In this document: positions 17,251 to 25,802 of the stretch, piece after piece
How the letters are laid out: the number at the start of each line of letters is the position of its first letter
Numbering within the stretch: the first letter of the stretch is position 1
NCBI GenBank assembly: GCA_018608245.1
Contig: JABAZY010000005.1
Coordinates: 1 to 45,941 of the forward strand
Length of the DNA stretch: 45,941 nucleotides
Reading direction: 5' to 3'
DNA from: Alphaproteobacteria bacterium
GTDB taxonomy: Bacteria > Pseudomonadota > Alphaproteobacteria > Micavibrionales > Micavibrionaceae
Position numbers and translations under genes: made by a program
Notes under the pieces: generated by a model
Told to the model about the DNA's origin: nothing
The model's database searches: none
Seen by the model: only the letters and a program-made list of their open reading frames with translations

Positions 17251-18036
17251 ATGGGTGGAATGGAATTTAACAAGGTATTTGCTGCCATTTTGGTTGCAGG
17301 TATTGTCGCAATGCTATCAGGCTTTGTTGCAGAAAAGCTCAGTCATCCGCATAAATTAAAAGAAAATGCTTTTCCTATTGAAGGCGTAGAAGTTGCTGGT
17401 GGTGGTAAGATTGAGAAACTAGCCGAACCTATATTAGCCATGCTAGCCACAGCAGACCTAGAACGTGGTCAAAAATTATCTAAAGCCTGCGCGGCTTGTC
17501 ATTCATTTGATAAAGGTGGCGCTAATGGTGTTGGTCCGAACCTATATAATATTGTTGGTGCTCAAAAGCAGAGTCACGCAGGGTATAAATATTCTGGCGC
17601 TTTAAACGCCCAAGGTATTAATGAATGGAATTATGTAGCATTGAACAAATTCCTTTGGAAACCTAAGAAATATGCTCCCGGCACAAAAATGAGCTATGCG
17701 GGTCTAAAAAAACCTGAAGATCGTGCTGCAATGGTTGCATGGTTGAGAACATTGGCAGATAGCCCTAAAGCTCTACCAGGCGCGTTGGAAATTGCGGCAG
17801 AACAAGCTGAACTGGCACCACCAAGCGCCGAGCAAGAAGAGCTAGAAGATGCTATTGAGACTGTAAAAGAAGGTGTTCAAGACGCAAAAGCGGATGCTGA
17901 GATCAAACAATTAGAAAACGATGTCGAGAAAACCAAAGCAGACATTGAAACTAAAAAAGCCATTAAAAAGCAAACAATGGAAGATGCGAAGAAAACAGTG
18001 AAGGATGCATTAGAAAAAAGCAAAGACACTCATTAG
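17251..18036 (+). CDS. Membrane-anchored cytochrome c (CycM-like) with charged C-terminal tail
   Basis: An uncleaved N-terminal helix (VFAAILVAGIVAMLSGFVA) anchors a class I cytochrome c. The haem site is CAACH (80-84) and the sixth ligand is probably M147 in PGTKMSYAG. This domain normally carries electrons from the bc1 complex to an aa3 oxidase. After residue 170 there is an extra tail of about 90 residues, first Ala/Pro/Glu-rich and then a Lys/Glu coiled coil (IKQLENDVEKTKADIETKK). This tail is not part of the usual CycM fold. The gene converges on holC with five bases between stops. Confidence 0.9.
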   Translation: MGGMEFNKVFAAILVAGIVAMLSGFVAEKLSHPHKLKENAFPIEGVEVAGGGKIEKLAEPILAMLATADLERGQKLSKACAACHSFDKGGANGVGPNLYNIVGAQKQSHAGYKYSGALNAQGINEWNYVALNKFLWKPKKYAPGTKMSYAGLKKPEDRAAMVAWLRTLADSPKALPGALEIAAEQAELAPPSAEQEELEDAIETVKEGVQDAKADAEIKQLENDVEKTKADIETKKAIKKQTMEDAKKTVKDALEKSKDTH

Positions 18037-18041
18037 AACGA

Positions 18042-18497
18042 CTACGCTTTTTTCTCCCAGCGTCCTGTCTCGCTTTGATGCCAATAGGTAATCTCGTGAT
18101 CAGCTTCTTTATATTGCTTCCAACGTGCACGAGCCTTACTAACAGCTTCATCATCACGGCCATCTAGCATTTCACAACATAGATCATAAGACTCAATCTC
18201 TTCTAACGTGGCTTCTTGCCCTTGCGTTAGAATTAAGATTTTGGATGCGTTTGGGTTTTCAGATTTTTCTGTTAGCCAGATTGGCTGCTTCTCAGCTTTG
18301 CCATCTTTTTTACAGCCATGTGCCATAAAGCTCTCAGGCTTATAGCTCCATAAATGAGCGTTCATACGCTCAATTTCACTTTTATTAGACAGGCGCACAA
18401 CAATATTCTTACCGCTCTGCCCCGCCTTCTCTAAAATCATAGGAAGCGCGTCATCCAGCGTTTGTTTTTGCAAATGGTAAAAACGAATATCGGTCAT
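18042..18497 (-). CDS. holC: DNA polymerase III chi subunit
   Basis: Chi links the clamp loader to SSB. The 151-residue protein opens with IRFYHLQKQTLDDALPMILEKA and ends WKQYKEADHEITYWHQSETGRWEKK, the aromatic C-terminal helix typical of HolC. The central VRLSNKSEIERMNAHLWSYK matches the family's nucleotide-loop region. It starts 12 bases after the pepA stop on the same strand; pepA-holC linkage is conserved across proteobacteria. Confidence 0.92.
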   Translation of the reverse strand: MTDIRFYHLQKQTLDDALPMILEKAGQSGKNIVVRLSNKSEIERMNAHLWSYKPESFMAHGCKKDGKAEKQPIWLTEKSENPNASKILILTQGQEATLEEIESYDLCCEMLDGRDDEAVSKARARWKQYKEADHEITYWHQSETGRWEKKA

Positions 18498-18509
18498 GAA
18501 AGAGTATGG

Positions 18510-20039
18510 TTACTTCTCAAAATTCTGAGCGATATAAGCATTTAACGCACGCACAGAGAAACCCGTTCCGCCTTTTGGTGTTGTTGCCTTATCACTTTTC
18601 CACCAAGCAGTACCCGCAATATCAATATGCGCCCACTCAGTACCCTCATTCACAAAATGCTCTAGGAATGCCGCCGCAGAACATGCGCCACCATAGCGCC
18701 CTAGGTTTCCAAGGTTTCTAAGATCAGCAATTTCACTTTCAACTTCTTTACGGTAAGCCACGTCCAACGGCATACGCCACATCTTCTCACCTGTCGCGTC
18801 ACTGGCCTCAGACAATTGCTTCCACAACGTATCGTTATTAACAAAAGCACCACAATATTCAAAACCAAGCGCGACCATAATTGCCCCCGTCAACGTTGCC
18901 AAATCAATCACAACTTTCGGGTTATACGTTTCTTGAATGTAGGTAATGGCATCTGCCAAAACAAGACGCCCTTCAGCATCCGTGTTTAAAACTTCAATCG
19001 TTTTACCTGAATGTGACGTGATAATATCCCCTGGACGATAAGCACGATCAGAAGGCATATTCTCCACAAGCCCAACAATACCGATCACGTTTGCCTTAGC
19101 TTTACGCCCTGCAATGGCCTTCATCGTACCAACAACCGCCGCCGAGCCACCCATATCCATTTTCATGAGGTCCATTTCAGCACCAGGCTTCAAAGAAATA
19201 CCACCAGTGTCAAAAGTCACCCCTTTACCCACTAGAGCAATAGGGTTCTGTTCACCTTTTTTAAGCTTAGCGCCACCATTCCAGCGCATAATAACCGCAC
19301 GAGACTCACGGATAGAACCCTGCCCAACCGCTAGCAACGCCCCAAAACCAAGCTTTGCCATTTTCTTCTCGTCTAAAATCTCTACTTCAACCCCCAGCGG
19401 TTTCAGCTCATCTCTGATTTTCTCAGCATAGCTCTCAGGGTGTAGTGTATTAGGTGGCTCATTCACTAAATCACGCGCTAAAAACACGCCTTCCGTAATG
19501 GCTTCTTGAATAGCATAGCCTTTTTTAGCTGCGCTATTGGCTGTTACAATGATGTTAATTTGCTCAATCTCAGTAGGCTTATCAGCCTCTTTCTTCTCTG
19601 ATTTATATTTATTGAACGTATAAGATTTCAATTTCATACCAGAGGCTAAATGAACCGCACTATCAGCCATGCTGACCTTCTTACCTACTTGCTCAATATC
19701 ATCTGCAATAATATCAACGTTTTGTGCACCAGCGCCTTGAAGTGCCTTATAAAGATTGCCACCCAATTCCTCAAAACCAACAACATCCAACTTATTCTTC
19801 TCACCAAGGCCTAACAAAATCACGCGTTTTAGGTCGCTCATGCCAACAGACATCACCAATGTTTGTCCGTTTTTACCCTTAAAAGCTGCCTGTGACTTAA
19901 GGTATTTTGCAATAACACCGTTATGCATTTTATCAAAATCTTTGGCGGAGCGGAGCAAATTATTGCCCTCCATCACGCCAATAACGGCCGTATCGGATTT
20001 AGAAGTTTCTTTGTTTAAGAAAGAAATAGGAAAAGTCAT
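18510..20039 (-). CDS. pepA: Leucyl aminopeptidase (M17 family)
   Basis: This cytosolic zinc/manganese aminopeptidase removes N-terminal residues from peptides. The C-terminal catalytic domain has VGKGVTFDTGGISLKP (K272 and D277), MDMGGSAAV and the family signature NTDAEGRLVLAD (352-363) with metal ligands D354 and E356. The N-terminal macrodomain-like half is present, total 509 residues. In other proteobacteria PepA also binds DNA as a transcription and recombination factor; whether this one does is unknown. Divergent from lptF, with holC downstream. Confidence 0.96.
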   Translation of the reverse strand: MTFPISFLNKETSKSDTAVIGVMEGNNLLRSAKDFDKMHNGVIAKYLKSQAAFKGKNGQTLVMSVGMSDLKRVILLGLGEKNKLDVVGFEELGGNLYKALQGAGAQNVDIIADDIEQVGKKVSMADSAVHLASGMKLKSYTFNKYKSEKKEADKPTEIEQINIIVTANSAAKKGYAIQEAITEGVFLARDLVNEPPNTLHPESYAEKIRDELKPLGVEVEILDEKKMAKLGFGALLAVGQGSIRESRAVIMRWNGGAKLKKGEQNPIALVGKGVTFDTGGISLKPGAEMDLMKMDMGGSAAVVGTMKAIAGRKAKANVIGIVGLVENMPSDRAYRPGDIITSHSGKTIEVLNTDAEGRLVLADAITYIQETYNPKVVIDLATLTGAIMVALGFEYCGAFVNNDTLWKQLSEASDATGEKMWRMPLDVAYRKEVESEIADLRNLGNLGRYGGACSAAAFLEHFVNEGTEWAHIDIAGTAWWKSDKATTPKGGTGFSVRALNAYIAQNFEK

Positions 20040-20136
20040 GTCTTACCCTTTAATATTATTCATGCTAATAGTGCTGATAATATAAATTATTTTAACAAAA
20101 CAGCCAGCGTTTAATTTTTTAAATTCATAATACAGC

Positions 20137-21279
20137 ATGATATTAACATCACTTTTAAATCGCTATGTTCTTAAAAACCTGTCACTCACAATTATTGTAA
20201 CGACAGTGATTTTAACCGCCCTGATTCTGTTAACTCAAAGCTTGAAATTTTTGGAACTTATCATTGATGCCGGCGCATCTAGCGCGGCCTTCTGGCTACT
20301 GACATTTTTAGCTCTTCCACGATTTTTGGAAATAATCCTGCCCATCGCCACTATGATCTCATGCCTGTTCATTTATAACCGCATGAGCAGTGACAGTGAA
20401 TTAGTCGTGTTACGCGCCGCAGGCTTATCGCCAATGCGCCTAGCTAGACCAGCACTAATCATCGCTGGTATTGTCACATTAGTTTTACTTTTTATCTCCA
20501 CATGGGCAGCACCAACCTCGCTATCTTCCATGCAGAAAATGCGGACAGTTTTGAAAACCCAATACTCAACCCTGCTTTTTCGCGAAGGTGTTTTTAATAC
20601 GATAGGTAAAGACCTAACGATTTATGTTCACAACCGTAACCAACAAGGTGAGCTAGAAGGGTTATTAATCCATGACAGCCGATCAAAATCTAAACCGCCA
20701 GCGACAATCATTGCTGAACGTGGCGTTCTTGTAATGGGCGAAGAAGGACAACAAGTTTTAGTTTATGAAGGGTCACGCCAAGACTTCAATCCCAAAACTG
20801 GGGCGCTTAATCGCCTAGACTTTGATCGATACTCAGTTGATTTCCCTGAAACCAACATTGTGAAATTAAGATGGAAAGAGCCTGATGAGCGTACTTTCTT
20901 TGAACTATTAAACCCTGACATCAACAGCCAGCGCGACATTGATAGCCAGCGCAGTTTTGAAGTTGAAGTCCATCGCCGTATCGTTGGCCCCTTATTAACC
21001 TTTAGCTATACCTTTATCGCCTTAAGCTTCGTTTTATTAGGTCCCGTCAATAGACGTGGACAAGGTGGCAGAATTACCATCGCCATCCTCTCTATTGCGC
21101 TGCTGCAAGGACTTTACCTATCCGTCTTTAATATGGCGGATAAAAACATGTTGGGGCTAGTCGCCATGTATATAATTGTATTTGCACCCATTGCAATTGG
21201 ATCATTTATGCTCAGTTCACTGGGAGAGAACACGCGACGAAAATTAATGTTTAAACAAAAAGGGAAGCAATTCGCATGA
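20137..21279 (+). CDS. lptF: LPS export permease LptF
   Basis: LptF is one half of the membrane part of the LptB2FG LPS extractor. It belongs to the YjgP/YjgQ family: three N-terminal helices (LTIIVTTVILTALILLTQSL, FWLLTFLALPRFLEIILPIA, IIAGIVTLVLLFISTWAAP), a periplasmic jellyroll domain and three C-terminal helices. The coupling region FIYNRMSSDSELVVLRAAGLSPMRLARPAL is the cytoplasmic loop that contacts LptB. The start ATG is 97 bases from the divergent pepA gene. Confidence 0.95.
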   Translation: MILTSLLNRYVLKNLSLTIIVTTVILTALILLTQSLKFLELIIDAGASSAAFWLLTFLALPRFLEIILPIATMISCLFIYNRMSSDSELVVLRAAGLSPMRLARPALIIAGIVTLVLLFISTWAAPTSLSSMQKMRTVLKTQYSTLLFREGVFNTIGKDLTIYVHNRNQQGELEGLLIHDSRSKSKPPATIIAERGVLVMGEEGQQVLVYEGSRQDFNPKTGALNRLDFDRYSVDFPETNIVKLRWKEPDERTFFELLNPDINSQRDIDSQRSFEVEVHRRIVGPLLTFSYTFIALSFVLLGPVNRRGQGGRITIAILSIALLQGLYLSVFNMADKNMLGLVAMYIIVFAPIAIGSFMLSSLGENTRRKLMFKQKGKQFA

Positions 21280-22382
21280 AGAACATCTTCCCACAAACAT
21301 TAAGTCTCTATCTTATAAAAGAGTACACGTTAAATTTTATTTTATTATTGTTTGGCTTGCTCAGCATCATTTATTTATTTGATACGGTAGAGCTTTTAAG
21401 ACGAGCCTCTAAATTTGAAAACATTCCTGTCTCATTGGTTCTTCAAATGGGCTTATATAAGCTACCTGAAATTGGGCAACTTCTATTTCCCTTTGCCGTG
21501 CTTTTTAGCGCTATGTTTACCTTTTGGAAACTTACACGCCAACATGAACTGGTCATTATTCGCTCCGCAGGGCTTTCAATTTGGCAGTTCTTAGCCCCTA
21601 TCATTTCCGTTGTTCTCCTTATTGGTGTTTTACAAATTACACTAATCAACCCTTTAGGTGCGCTGTTCATTGCAAAATACGAAAAACTTGAAAATCAGCA
21701 TTTAGAGCGTGGCGGCAATGCCATCATGCTTTCTGGGCAAGGCTTGTGGTTAAGGCAAGAAAATCCAGCAACCAAAGAAACAGCCATTATTCATGCTAAA
21801 CGTATCCAAATGCCTCAGTGGGAGCTTCAAAACATTATTATCTTTATTTATTCAAAAGATAATAAATTCACCTACCGCGTAGATAGCCCTTCCGCCAAAT
21901 TATTAGATAAAAACTGGGTATTTGCAACAGCAACCGCCAATCAATCAGGTCAACCGCCAGCAATACTTTCAAACCTTAAGTTACCGACAAACCTGACAAT
22001 TAAAGATTTAGAGGAAAGTTTTGCCTCACCTGAAACGATTTCTTTCTGGAAACTCCCTTCTTACATTAAAATCATGGAGGAAACGGGATTAAATTCTAAT
22101 TCCTTAAAAGTTCACTTCCAAAACCTACTTTCCCAACCGTTATTATTTGTCGCTATGATATTACTGGCGGCTTCCGTGTCTCTCAGCCCTTCCAGAATGC
22201 AAAATACGGCTGTTTTGATCTTATTAGGGATAGCGATAGGGTTTATTATCTTTTTTGCCTCAAGCTTTTTACAAGCTTTAGGGGCTTCTCAGCAAGTGCC
22301 AATCATCATTTCCGCGTGGTTTCCTGCCATTATTAGCTTCTTATTCGGGGTTGGCGCACTAATGACTCTGGAAGACGGATAA
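21276..22382 (+). CDS. lptG: LPS export permease LptG
   Basis: This is the second YjgP/YjgQ-family permease of the LptB2FG complex. Its start overlaps the lptF stop by four bases. It shows the same plan: helices at LNFILLLFGLLSIIYLFDTVELL, QLLFPFAVLFSAMFTFW and LAPIISVVLLIGVLQITL, the LptB-contact loop KLTRQHELVIIRSAGLSIWQ, a periplasmic domain and three C-terminal helices. With lptA, B, C and F present in this window, only the outer-membrane lptD/lptE genes of the Lpt system are missing. Confidence 0.95.
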   Translation: MKNIFPQTLSLYLIKEYTLNFILLLFGLLSIIYLFDTVELLRRASKFENIPVSLVLQMGLYKLPEIGQLLFPFAVLFSAMFTFWKLTRQHELVIIRSAGLSIWQFLAPIISVVLLIGVLQITLINPLGALFIAKYEKLENQHLERGGNAIMLSGQGLWLRQENPATKETAIIHAKRIQMPQWELQNIIIFIYSKDNKFTYRVDSPSAKLLDKNWVFATATANQSGQPPAILSNLKLPTNLTIKDLEESFASPETISFWKLPSYIKIMEETGLNSNSLKVHFQNLLSQPLLFVAMILLAASVSLSPSRMQNTAVLILLGIAIGFIIFFASSFLQALGASQQVPIIISAWFPAIISFLFGVGALMTLEDG

Positions 22383-22529
22383 TTGCGATAACGCCATCTG
22401 TTAGTAAAATTTAAATCAATTTCGTACTAATATAAATAATGCCCCTTGATTTAATGATAATTTGACCGTATTTTGACTAAATTATTAATAATTTCCGTAA
22501 GCTATAAAGAGTTTGTAAAAGGCGAAAAA

Positions 22530-23312
22530 ATGATCAAAAACAATGAAATAATCCGCTCAACAAAGCGTTCAGTACAGTGTGTAATTCTATTATCTGCAAC
22601 TTTATTGGGACTAAGCGCCTGCGCCCCCAACCAACAAAATGTTAATGCTGAAATTTACGACCCATTAGAAAATGTTAACCGCACAACATTAAAAATGAAT
22701 GATGCCGCGGATAGAGCTATTTTAGAACCTATTGCACGTGGCTATAGAGCCGCTACGCCAGAAGGTATCAGAAAAGTCACACGTAATTTTTTGCGTAACC
22801 TAAACAGCCCAACTTTAATTGGTAATGAATTATTACAAGGTGACCTTAAAGGTGCTGGTAATGCGTCTGCCCGTGCAGTGATTAATACGCTTGCTGGTTT
22901 CGGTGGTACATTAGATTTAGCTTCTGAAGGCGGTATTCCTTACGAAAAAGAAGATTTTGGTCAAACATTAGCCGTCTGGGGTGTTCAAAAAGATGCATAC
23001 TTAATGCTTCCTTTCTTCGGTCCATCTTCTGCACGTGACTTAACAGGTATGCTGGTTGACGGATATGCTGACCCATTACGTATTTACCTGAACAACACTG
23101 ATCAAGATAATCTACAATATATCCGTCTAGGCGCTAGCGTCGTATCAGAACGCGAACGTTTATTAGATATTGTTGACGACTTACGTCGCAACTCATTTGA
23201 CTATTATGCTGTAATACGTAGTGCGTACACACAAAACCGTCAGGCATTGATTAATGATCAAGCAAATGAATCTATGACAGGTCCTGCAATTCCTGATTAT
23301 GACGATAATTAG
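22530..23312 (+). CDS. mlaA: Outer-membrane lipoprotein MlaA (VacJ)
   Basis: MlaA removes misplaced phospholipids from the outer leaflet of the outer membrane and hands them to MlaC. I start at ATG 22530 (AAGGCG upstream); a TTG 57 bases earlier is in frame but unlikely. The lipobox LGLSAC puts the lipidated cysteine at residue 31. The family blocks are clear: YDPLENVNRTTLKMNDAADR, VTRNFLRNLNSPTLIGNELLQG, EDFGQTLAVWGV and LMLPFFGPSSARDLTG. mlaC follows, but the inner-membrane MlaFEDB genes are not in the window. Confidence 0.95.
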   Translation: MIKNNEIIRSTKRSVQCVILLSATLLGLSACAPNQQNVNAEIYDPLENVNRTTLKMNDAADRAILEPIARGYRAATPEGIRKVTRNFLRNLNSPTLIGNELLQGDLKGAGNASARAVINTLAGFGGTLDLASEGGIPYEKEDFGQTLAVWGVQKDAYLMLPFFGPSSARDLTGMLVDGYADPLRIYLNNTDQDNLQYIRLGASVVSERERLLDIVDDLRRNSFDYYAVIRSAYTQNRQALINDQANESMTGPAIPDYDDN

Positions 23313-23349
23313 GCAATAAGGGTGAAAAGCCCTTTATAATGCCTTTTTT
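23312..23349 (+). terminator. Hairpin terminator/attenuator between mlaA and mlaC
   Basis: Immediately after the mlaA stop, AAGGG pairs with CCCTT, with an outer GGCA/TGCC pair, and six Ts follow. It would end or attenuate mlaA transcripts 48 bases before mlaC. Confidence 0.65.
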
Positions 23350-23396
23350 ATATGCGAATAATATAATGTAATTTTGTTAATTTAAGGATTATAGGA

Positions 23397-24077
23397 ATGA
23401 GAAATCACCTGAACTATAAAGCTACTTTTTGTGCGCTTTTTTTGTCTTTTGCACTTCTAATCGGTAGCGCACAGAACGCGCACGCGATTAAACTTATTGA
23501 GTTACTTGCATCATCCCCAGAACAAGCCCCTGGAATTTCTTACGTTTCTACAGAAATTGATACAGAAAAAGCAAAAAACACTATTCAATCAATGGGCAAT
23601 AACGCCATTGGTTTTCTGAGTAATCCAAAACTATCTATATCTCAAAAAGAAAAAGAATTTAAGAAACTTCTTCAAAGTAATTTTGACATGAACACCATCG
23701 GTCGCTTTGCTTTAGGACGCAATTGGAAAGCAGCAAGCCCCGCTGAACAAAAAGAATACCAAAAACTTTTTGAACAAATGATCATTCGTGTTTACTCATC
23801 ACGTTTTAATGACTACCAAGGCGAAGATTTTACAGTTGATAACGTTCGTGCCAACGGTTCAAAAGACGCGCTTGTGACGTCTTATATTGTACCAAGTGCT
23901 GGCTCAAAAGTTAAAGTAGATTGGCGTGTTCGCGCTGACAAAAGTGGCAATTATAAAATCATTGATGTTATCGTAGAGGGTGTAAGCATGTCACTAACAC
24001 AAAGATCAGAATTCGCCAGTATCATTCAACGTGGTGGTGGCAAAATGGATGTATTACTAGAGCATCTTCGCAAATAA
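23397..24077 (+). CDS. mlaC: Phospholipid-binding periplasmic protein MlaC
   Basis: MlaC (Ttg2D family) carries phospholipids between MlaA and the inner-membrane Mla transporter. A signal peptide (ending SAQNAHA-I) is followed by the MlaC fold: FKKLLQSNFDMNTIGRFALGRNWKAASPAEQKEYQKLF, VRANGSKDALVTSYIV, VKVDWRVRADKSGNYKIIDVIVEGVSMSLTQRSEFASII. The phrase VEGVSM..TQRSEF is diagnostic of the family. 226 residues is normal. Confidence 0.95.
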   Translation: MRNHLNYKATFCALFLSFALLIGSAQNAHAIKLIELLASSPEQAPGISYVSTEIDTEKAKNTIQSMGNNAIGFLSNPKLSISQKEKEFKKLLQSNFDMNTIGRFALGRNWKAASPAEQKEYQKLFEQMIIRVYSSRFNDYQGEDFTVDNVRANGSKDALVTSYIVPSAGSKVKVDWRVRADKSGNYKIIDVIVEGVSMSLTQRSEFASIIQRGGGKMDVLLEHLRK

Positions 24078-24095
24078 TATAACAAGGTATTTATT

Positions 24096-24755
24096 ATGAA
24101 CTTTTATCATCGTTTATTTCTTACCATTGGATTAGCGCTCGTTTTTGCTAACACGCCATTAATGGCTGCGGAAGAGAAAGAAAACAAAAGAATAGATACC
24201 ACAGGAGAAAAAACACCTGTAACTGAATGGATAAAGGCAGAAAAAGCATTAACTGATAGCCTTCCTCTCGCAAACAGAGAAACCATGTATATCATTCGTC
24301 ATAAGCATGGAATTATTCGTACAATCGAAGTGGTACACGGTGAAATCAATCAAGCCGTTACTTCTTGCGCCAAAGAAAACCCAGATATCAAGAAAAGCAT
24401 TACAGATCGTTTTGACACTTGGGAAAAATCTGTTTTACCGCTCATCAAGACTGCTGAGAAAAATTTAAACAAAGAAATAAAAACACAAGATGCTGTACAT
24501 GAATCAGATTTAAAACATGTCCTTAAATTAAATGACAAAGCTTACGACTATAGAAATGCGCAAATTGAAAAAACACCTATTACAGACATGAAATCCTGCC
24601 AAAAACTTCTTAGAAGCTTAGATAAAACTGAAGATGAACTAGTGTCCTTATTACAACAATCGCTTCTCCCTGAAGAGGTTCTTCGCAGTAAAAGTAAAAA
24701 TGCTGTAAAGGAACAAGAAAAAGCAGCTAAAAAAAATAAAGCAAAGTCTGAATAG
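24096..24755 (+). CDS. Exported helical protein of unknown function
   Basis: I do not recognise this 219-residue protein. A signal peptide (MNFYHRLFLTIGLALVFANTPLMAA) leads into a mainly helical mature protein with two cysteines (AVTSCAKENPD and MKSCQKLL) that could form a disulfide, and a Lys/Ala-rich charged tail (KAAKKNKAKSE). It lies 18 bases after mlaC and three bases before a glycosyltransferase gene, so it probably belongs to the same transcript. A periplasmic role is inferred from the signal peptide. Confidence 0.7.
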   Translation: MNFYHRLFLTIGLALVFANTPLMAAEEKENKRIDTTGEKTPVTEWIKAEKALTDSLPLANRETMYIIRHKHGIIRTIEVVHGEINQAVTSCAKENPDIKKSITDRFDTWEKSVLPLIKTAEKNLNKEIKTQDAVHESDLKHVLKLNDKAYDYRNAQIEKTPITDMKSCQKLLRSLDKTEDELVSLLQQSLLPEEVLRSKSKNAVKEQEKAAKKNKAKSE

Positions 24756-24758
24756 TTT

Positions 24759-25790
24759 ATGAAAATTTTACAAGTAATGGGCGGCGCTCAAAATGGTGGC
24801 GCAGAAACTTTTTACATGGATTCTCTCCATGCTCTTGCTGAAACACCGATAAAACAATACGCACTCATAAGACCTGAAAATGAACCGCGTATTCAATCTA
24901 TTCATAAATTAGATGTGCCTTTTAAAACCGCACCTTTCAAACGTTTTTGGCCTAAATCGACACAACGTGTTTTAAAATCCATAGATCAAAACTTTCAACC
25001 TGACATCACCCAATATTGGATGGGTCGCGCCGGCGCCATGTCCATTGAAAGCGAAGGCGTTAATCTAGCTTGGTATGGTGGCTACTATAAGCCAGAAAGA
25101 TTTAAACATGTCGATGGTCATGTTGCTGTCACATACGATATTGCAGATCACATCATCGCCCAAGGTATTTCTCACGATAAAGTATTTGTTCTTCATACAT
25201 ATGCAGAATTTGAAAAATCTGCACCCATAAACCGTGCAGAATTTGACACACCTGATGACGCCCCCTTATTGCTCGCCCTTTCTCGCCTCCATCGGAAAAA
25301 AGGCTTAGATGTCCTATTAGAATCACTTGTTGCTGTTCCTGATGCTTATCTATGGATTGCTGGTGATGGCCCCTTAGAAGCAGAACTAAAAAAACAATGT
25401 ACTCATTTAGGATTAGATAATCGCGTTAGATTTTTAGGATGGCGTGATGATCGTGGCGCATTACTTGAAACATGTGATGCTTGCGTCTTTCCTTCACGTT
25501 ACGAACCCTTTGGCACAGTGACCGTTGAAGCATGGGGCTGTAAACGCCCTTTAATTGCTGCAAAAGCCGCAGGTCCCAAAGCTTACATCACTCATGAAAG
25601 TGATGGCTTATTAGTTGAAATTGATGATGTCAAAGGTCTAACAGATGCTATCACCCGCGTTATCACAGATAAAAAATTAGCTAAGTCACTCGTCAAGAGC
25701 GGCTATAAATCTTACCAAGACGGGTTTTCAAAAGAAGTGTTCAAAGAAAAAGCGCAAGATTTTTACAACCATGCGCTTACCTTAAAATAA
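24759..25790 (+). CDS. Glycosyltransferase, GT4 family
   Basis: The protein has the GT-B architecture of retaining GT4 enzymes. The N-terminus MGGAQNGGAETFYMDSLHAL is the acceptor-side glycine-rich motif; the C-terminal domain has LLALSRLHRKKGLDVLLES, WIAGDGPLEAELKKQ, FLGWRDD and the nucleotide-sugar EX7E region FPSRYEPFGTVTVEAWGC. It is cytoplasmic and probably acts on LPS or another glycan; the acceptor and donor are unknown. It ends 12 bases before the convergent pyk stop. Confidence 0.9.
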   Translation: MKILQVMGGAQNGGAETFYMDSLHALAETPIKQYALIRPENEPRIQSIHKLDVPFKTAPFKRFWPKSTQRVLKSIDQNFQPDITQYWMGRAGAMSIESEGVNLAWYGGYYKPERFKHVDGHVAVTYDIADHIIAQGISHDKVFVLHTYAEFEKSAPINRAEFDTPDDAPLLLALSRLHRKKGLDVLLESLVAVPDAYLWIAGDGPLEAELKKQCTHLGLDNRVRFLGWRDDRGALLETCDACVFPSRYEPFGTVTVEAWGCKRPLIAAKAAGPKAYITHESDGLLVEIDDVKGLTDAITRVITDKKLAKSLVKSGYKSYQDGFSKEVFKEKAQDFYNHALTLK

Positions 25791-25802
25791 ATTATAAAGC
25801 TA

